The notes beneath the pieces are model-generated. The model was not told where the DNA came from. It saw only the letters and a list, made by a program, of their open reading frames with translations, and made no database searches. Of a stretch of 64,000 nucleotides of DNA, positions 58,931 through 64,000 are shown piece after piece (the first letter of the stretch is position 1; each line of letters starts with the position of its first letter). The stretch lies in the NCBI GenBank assembly GCA_038496675.1, contig CM076650.1, forward strand, positions 21,800,919 through 21,864,918, in the 5' to 3' direction. A program made the position numbers and the translations under genes. This DNA is from Rachycentron canadum. Its lineage: Eukaryota > Chordata > Actinopteri > Carangiformes > Rachycentridae.

Positions 58931-60930
58931 GCTGCATGTTCAAGAAAACAAATCTGACAAATTCAATCCTGATTCTGATTGCTTTTTTTTTTTTTTCCCC
59001 TTTTAAACCTCAGTGTCTGTGCCGATGACAGCTCGATTACCCCCCAATATCTTTACCCAAGCACAAAAAATTCCTCTAATCTCTCAACAATATTTACCTT
59101 AACTCTGCCTCCTTATGTCTAATATTCCACTCACGCCTCTCCATCTGGGAGATTAAAGACCCAAATATATCCCCATTGCAATATTGATCCTATCGATCAT
59201 GTCTTGGAGTCCAACAGCCAATAAAAAAAAAAAAAAGAAGAAAAAAGTGGGGGGGGCATTCCACAAGGCTTTCCCACTAACTTTATTTGCAGGGAAAACG
59301 ATTCTGGTCCATTTGTCAGGATCAAGTTGAAAGACAGGAGAAAACACCAGGGAGATCTATAAAGGGACTTAAAGTTTCCTTTGAGGTTTTTATAAACCAT
59401 AAAGCATGTAGCTGAATCCTCTTATGTCTGCAGTGAGTGGCAGAATCTTGCAGCATCAATCAAAATAATGAATCTGTATTAAATCCAGAAGTCCCTCTTG
59501 TTGACATCCATTTTCAAAAATTCATATTCATCTGTCAAAGGAATCAGGAGAAGGGAGAGAAAAAGGGGAGAAACTAAAAAAATGTGTGGGTAAATGCGAG
59601 CAAGAGTAGTAAGCGATGGTCAGTTGATCATTGTCAGATGTTGACAGTGGATATAGTGTATACTGTATATGAATAGATATGAGTTCTGCCATCAATCAAT
59701 GGGGCAAATCAGATGAGAATCTAGTGAGAGGTTACCTCTCTGCCACTACAGCGACTCTCTGCATCAGGTGATTCATCAACTTTTATTAATTTATCACTCT
59801 ACTACTTTTCTTTAGTGCTTTTGTATCTTCAAAGCAGTTATGGCCCTGCACCTTGACTTTGCTATTAGACTACTGCACATCTGACATTGTGGGGTTTTTT
59901 TTCCTATGATTTGTGGGGCTGTGTAGGCTTTGTCGCTTATTTGCATGTATACACATTTCATTTCATTTATTTTGACCGTATTATTTCTTTTTGGGACCTT
60001 TTTAAAATGGACTTAATTTCCCCTTATAGTAATCGGGTCTGACAATTTCAGTGAATCTAGAGGAAGAAAATGTACAACCCTGGCGAGAAGAAAGCTTTAT
60101 GTAGAAGTCAAACGGTGTGGAAGTCAGCAAGAGATGTCCACTTTGCAGCAGCATGACATTTTTTGCAGCCAGTTATACAACATACAACACAATTGCACTA
60201 GATGCTTAAATCAAGTGTTTCCTAGCCGGGGATTTATTCCTAAGTATAGAAACTGAAAAGAGTTTTTTTTTTTTTTTTTTTCTTGGAAATGAAGGTTTTT
60301 TAATGTCTGCTTTTGATGACAAGGTCTGACCAATAATAATACACTAAAATGCCTTTTGAAGGAACTTATTATACATTATGTCAATGTTAGGTTAAGGAAC
60401 GATTGACTAATTCTGACTTATCGTTTCTGCTGTGCTTTTATTTTCATTTACTGAAATTGATTTAAAACTTGTACATCAGAGTGTATAGAGCAGGATTGGT
60501 AACTATCCCACGCCAATTAATGTCTTCATGTCATTAAAATGTACATTGATTTGAATTCGCTGAGATTCATTAGATTGTTTTTTTTTGTTGTTGTTGTTGA
60601 GTCTGCTGGTGTTTGCTATATTATTTAATATAGTAAGGACAACAGTCATAAGTCTTGTACAACTGTTCTACCTGGAGATGACGTGCAAGTTCTCACAGAG
60701 ACTGGTGTGGCTTGTGTCCCGGGCTGGGCAGTAGCCGCCAGCTCCCAAGCATCTGGTTGTTGCACTGTTGAAATGTATTATTCTGCATTATAACTCCTTA
60801 ATGTTTTTTTTTTTTTTTTTTATTGCCTGGCTTGAAGGCCAACTATTGATAAAATTAAGATGTGGTTTGTATTCAAAATATAGTGCAAAGTGGCTGTGTC
60901 TGCTGGTATCCCCCCTGGAGTGGACATGCT
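58931..60930. other. Unique AT-rich DNA, no gene seen
   Basis: Unique sequence with T runs at 58,983-58,996, 60,263-60,281 and 60,804-60,821 and an A run at 59,222-59,235. No coding or element evidence. Confidence 0.55.
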
Positions 60931-60935
60931 GACAG
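60928..60935. repeat. 8-bp target-site duplication, left copy
   Basis: GCTGACAG immediately precedes the left terminus of the hAT-like element and is repeated exactly at 61,960-61,967. Confidence 0.85.
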
Positions 60936-61959
60936 TAGGGCTCTGTTGAAAAGATCGATTCGCCGATATCCAGTCATAAAATCCCAAGATCGGTCTTTTA
61001 ATGTTTGTTTTACTGTCTCCTGTGGATGTATGAAGCTGTGAGCACATGTGTAGTTCTGTGCAGCGCACAGGAGCAATGAGCCGCCACTTTACAGACACGC
61101 TTAAGCGCTATGTCAGGAAGAGAACCGATAAATACAATGAAATGGTCAAAGCTGTGAAATTGACATTTAAGGTATTGATGGATTTCCAAATATCAATCAT
61201 GCATCATGGGTAACACACAAGAAAACATTCCACCTTTAAAAAATGTCCAGTAGCTGCCAGGAATCTCTGCGAATGAAATCGTTAATTAGAAAAGATGAAA
61301 AGACAGAAAACATCCAAGTGCATGAGCTCATTCAACATACAAACCGTGTTCGTTCAGCCGCTGCGTCACACTGATGACCTACTACTGCTACCTACTACAT
61401 CGCGGTGCCGTCGGATGCGACTGAGCTGATGTTTGTCTCATGCCACGATCAACAACTTGATAAAGTCAGTCTAACACCTGATCACGTGATCACAGCTGGT
61501 GCCGGTGTGTGTTACTGTTACGACGGTGGTTACCTAACATTTCAATAAAACCACAACTTCACAGTGCGCGTGCACCATAGGCGTGCTCCCCGGTGGGTAA
61601 ACAAACAACACTACACCCCCCACGGGAGACACAGACATGGCAGATGCGGCTCCAGTGAAGTCTAATAGCAGCCCTGTCACTGAATTTCAGATATAAAACG
61701 CACCACGTAGAGTCAGCAACGCACATTACCCACTAATCTTACTTATTGCTTCATATTGGACACATTGGCCATATTAAATAGAAATTAATGTAACGTTAAT
61801 AGTTTTAATAATGCACCAGGTTAGAGGAACATTTCGCAGCATTAGTTCTCTGAGGAGCTCATTCACATTCATGGGACATTGGTATTGTAACTGAAATATC
61901 TCTGAATATCGAATCAGTAATCTAGAACTTGTGAAAATCTGCGGCAACACCCAGCCCGA
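60936..61959. mobile_element. Complete non-autonomous hAT-like element, 1,024 bp
   Basis: The left end reads TAGGGCTCTGTTGAAAAGAT. The right end, reverse complemented, reads TCGGGCTGGGTGTTGCCGCA. The short inverted termini share T-GGGCT at the tip, with further loose similarity. Both ends hold CGATAT/GAATATCGAATC words typical of fish hAT repeats. An exact 8-bp duplication, GCTGACAG, flanks the element, as expected for hAT insertion. The interior has no long ORF. An ATG at 61,637 opens a 19-codon frame (MADAAPVKS...) that stops at once and may be a relic of a transposase N-terminus. Confidence 0.8.
61479..61492. repeat. 14-bp perfect palindrome with CACGTG core
   Basis: TGATCACGTGATCA lies inside the hAT-like element. 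CACGTG is the canonical E-box, but the location in a transposon makes function doubtful. Confidence 0.85.
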
Positions 61960-61967
61960 GCTGACAG
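61960..61967. repeat. 8-bp target-site duplication, right copy
   Basis: GCTGACAG, identical to 60,928-60,935, follows the right terminus directly. Confidence 0.85.
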
Positions 61968-62987
61968 ACCTTTCCAGCTGACAGTGACTTCCTCCTCCTC
62001 ACCTAGAGGCTGTGGTCTTGTAGTTTTTATTTTAAATACACAATAAAAAAAACTCAACGACATAGACGCATTTGTAAGCGCGGTCTCCTGATAACAGCCT
62101 AGACAGAAGACAATATCCACTCTCCCCGAAAGGATCCTCCGTGGGAACCTTTCCTTCTGCTGCGTTACACCTTACGACAAAATGTACCTTTACCATCCAT
62201 TGAGAGATAAACCAGGAACAATAAAACAAAAACAAGCGGCATTCTGAACATAAACTAAACTATGCTAAAACGGTGCATAGCTGGGAAACAACAAACTCAG
62301 ATGATCTGACTCTGACATATATAATACGCAGTAAATCCTCACATTGAAGAAAATGGTGAGCGGATATCATGAAAGAAGTGAACACCCTCTCAATCTTGGG
62401 TGTTGGGTGTAATGTCCTCAGCAATGGCTGTGTAAGAACTTCAATCCCGCGCTCGCTTACTTCCTCATCTTTCTCATTTTCGCTTGAGACCTTCTGAAGC
62501 AGCGTTTGAGATCACATTAAATGTCCCCCAACAAAGCAGCTTCACAAGTAGGGCTGAAGAATTCCTACAGATGGACAGATGATCATTCCCCCAACACTTT
62601 CTGAAGCTTATTCTGTTGATATCCTATATTTATCTTTGACAAATGATGCATTAACAAACCCTTTGACGTATGTTCTTTGCCATCATCAGCCACACACGTC
62701 TGCCGAACACAGCAGAGGTGCTTGAACAAGAGCAAGTGTCCTCGCTGGCTGTATGTGTATGAAGTGTTTTGTGTCGACATTGTGTGACCCAAGGTCTGTT
62801 TTTGACCTTCAGCTCGATGACATGAAGTGACATGACGCTTTGGGACTAAATGCGGTGGAATAGATTCTCTGGAGTGGGTGAGAGAAACGGCTGTTTTACC
62901 TTATTTACTCAGTGGATTAACAGAATTTAGCTGCTAGCTGTTCATTTTCATTTTCCTTGGAACAAAACTGTGGGTTATTTTTTGCAG
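61968..62987. other. Unique DNA, no gene seen
   Basis: Unique sequence. Short ORFs on the minus strand have no domain. It ends with a pyrimidine-rich stretch and TTTTTTGCAG at 62,978-62,987. Confidence 0.5.
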
Positions 62988-63032
62988 AGGCAGTCAGTGA
63001 AATCCTCTTTGGAGCAGCTCCTGCAGATGAAG
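62988..63032 (+). other. Candidate 45-nt microexon (weak)
   Basis: TTATTTTTTGCAG precedes 62,988 and GAAG|GTAGTA follows 63,032. The 45 nt are a multiple of three. Two frames are open: RQSVKSSLEQLLQMK and AVSEILFGAAPADEG. The acceptor is good and the donor moderate (+4 is G where A is usual). No gene family is recognised. If real, the window is intronic on the plus strand. Confidence 0.22.
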
Positions 63033-63103
63033 GTAGTATACTAACACCACAAGGGAAATGATCTTCTTTCATCATTTACTCAACAAAACAATCAATAGAT
63101 GTA

Positions 63104-64000
63104 ATGCTGTTGTGTGGAAAAAGTAAGTACACGTTGAGATGCTACACTAGTATTGCCTCATTTAGCATGAATAAGATTTTGTAGGCAGTTTGCTTAATTA
63201 TCCAACAGTGTCTTGCTGAAATTTGTGAAAACTCTGTCATGCAAAATTCTTTTCGTTGTAAGCTGTGTGGTGACGATCATGCTTGTGCCGCCTGTTTCAT
63301 ATCCTCCCACAACATTTCAATGAGAGTGTAATCTGGGTTTCAACAAGGCCACCCCACGGGGCCCCCATTTCCTCTCTCTGAGCCCTTCCCTGGTGGACCT
63401 GCTCATGTGCTGATGCTAAACATCTGAAGGTCTACCGTCCGTTTAGATTCAACTTTCAGACGGATGCTCTCACATCTTCAAGCGGTCTTTAATATGCGGC
63501 GGAATTCAAAGTCGCCCGAGTCGCCAAGCTGCCCAGTACCTCACGCGGCGAAGCAAACTCGAGCTAGACTTTTATCGCCGCCACGCTTCACACTTGGTAT
63601 GAGGTTCTTGTCTTGATGAGTTGTCTTTGTTCTGCGCCGTAAGAAAAACACAACTCAACAGCCGCCGTGGCTCCAACTCCCCTATCTTTATCTATCCAGA
63701 GCACGTTATTACAAAAGGCCTCGACTTGGTTTTTTGCGGTCACTGGAGTCGTGGGCTAACATTCTTTGCTCCCCATGCAGGTCAAATTTGGGCAACGCCT
63801 TTTTAATTTTGGTTGCAAACAGTTGGAAAAGTTACCTGCAGATCTTGTGTTCATGTTTAAATTGTGGGGTATTTGCAGACTTATTTTTGCATCAGAAAGT
63901 CTGCTCGAGGCAGCAAAAGATAAATTGGCAGTTGTCTGAAATTTATGCCACTTAGTTATCAGGAGCAGAAACGGTACTGCAGCAGGCACCGTGCATCTAA
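63104..64000 (-). mobile_element. Decayed Tc1-like transposon, minus strand, cut by window edge
   Basis: The left edge carries GTGTGGAAAAAGTAAGTACAC (63,112-63,132), resembling the terminal repeat of a fish Tc1 family. Transposase fragments follow on the minus strand (separate entry). The other end lies beyond the window. It differs from the 24-kb copy in terminal sequence and orientation, so it belongs to another Tc1 subfamily. Confidence 0.75.
63310..63960 (-). pseudogene. Tc1-like transposase pseudogene (DDE family)
   Basis: Read on the minus strand from 63,960 down, the fragments are EAFCNNVLWIDK (about 63,720-63,685; the WTDE box with its first Asp), NLIPSVKRGGD (about 63,608-63,575; usually KHGGG), CFAA-stop-GTGQL (about 63,550-63,515) and NPDYTLIEMLWEDMKQA (about 63,345-63,290; third acidic residue). 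The QQDN box with the second Asp is not recognisable. Stops and frameshifts make it non-functional. The N-terminal DNA-binding part lies mostly outside the window. Confidence 0.78.

Noticed and set aside
1..64000. CRISPR array, operon, phage or other prokaryotic system
   Set aside because: No regularly spaced repeats with unique spacers, no long ORFs and no ribosome-binding-site spacing. The repeats are of vertebrate type.

Overview
The window reads as non-coding nuclear DNA from a vertebrate, most likely a percomorph teleost fish. That placement rests on repeat types I recognise by eye: tRNA-derived SINEs with the fish-type tail, decayed Tc1-like and hAT-like DNA transposons, a GAA-tailed fish repeat, very dense (GT)n, (CT)n and homopolymer tracts, and AT-rich unique sequence between them. 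I see no bacterial-type gene organisation, rRNA, functional tRNA or CRISPR array. I also cannot support any intact protein-coding gene: the longest ORFs (about 150 codons) look like chance in 64 kb, lack recognisable domains and often run through microsatellites.

Layout. 1-17 is a run of G. 1-11 kb is mostly unique AT-rich DNA with two copies of a GAA-tailed repeat (3.75 and 4.4 kb), a possible Tc1 scrap near 6.7 kb and a regulatory-looking block at 7.47-7.85 kb. 11-20 kb holds an almost perfect 27-bp hairpin (11,836-11,892), CT and GT arrays and a short duplicated repeat near 17 kb. 20-26 kb carries a hAT-like fragment, a minus-strand SINE and a decayed Tc1-like transposon (24,107 to about 25,300). 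26-37 kb is mainly unique, with several candidate conserved non-coding blocks and a degenerate SINE at 32.6 kb. 37-41 kb contains a dispersed fish repeat, a pair of about 182-bp inverted repeats lying 2.7 kb apart, and a diverged tandem duplication between them. 41-51 kb is unique DNA plus a SINE at 47.5 kb. 51-57 kb is rich in (GT)n tracts. 57-64 kb has a hAT-like fragment, a complete non-autonomous hAT-like element with an exact 8-bp target-site duplication (60,936-61,959), and a second decayed Tc1 transposase running off the right edge.

The combination of no long ORF, scattered old transposons and AT-rich blocks with homeodomain-type words suits an intergenic desert or a very large intron of a fish gene. 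Three short segments have splice-site-like borders and open frames (5,279-5,316; 7,806-7,854; 62,988-63,032), so the window could lie inside a gene, but these are weak calls. I found no convincing new biological system. The best leads are the foldback hairpin, the inverted repeat pair and the candidate microexons.
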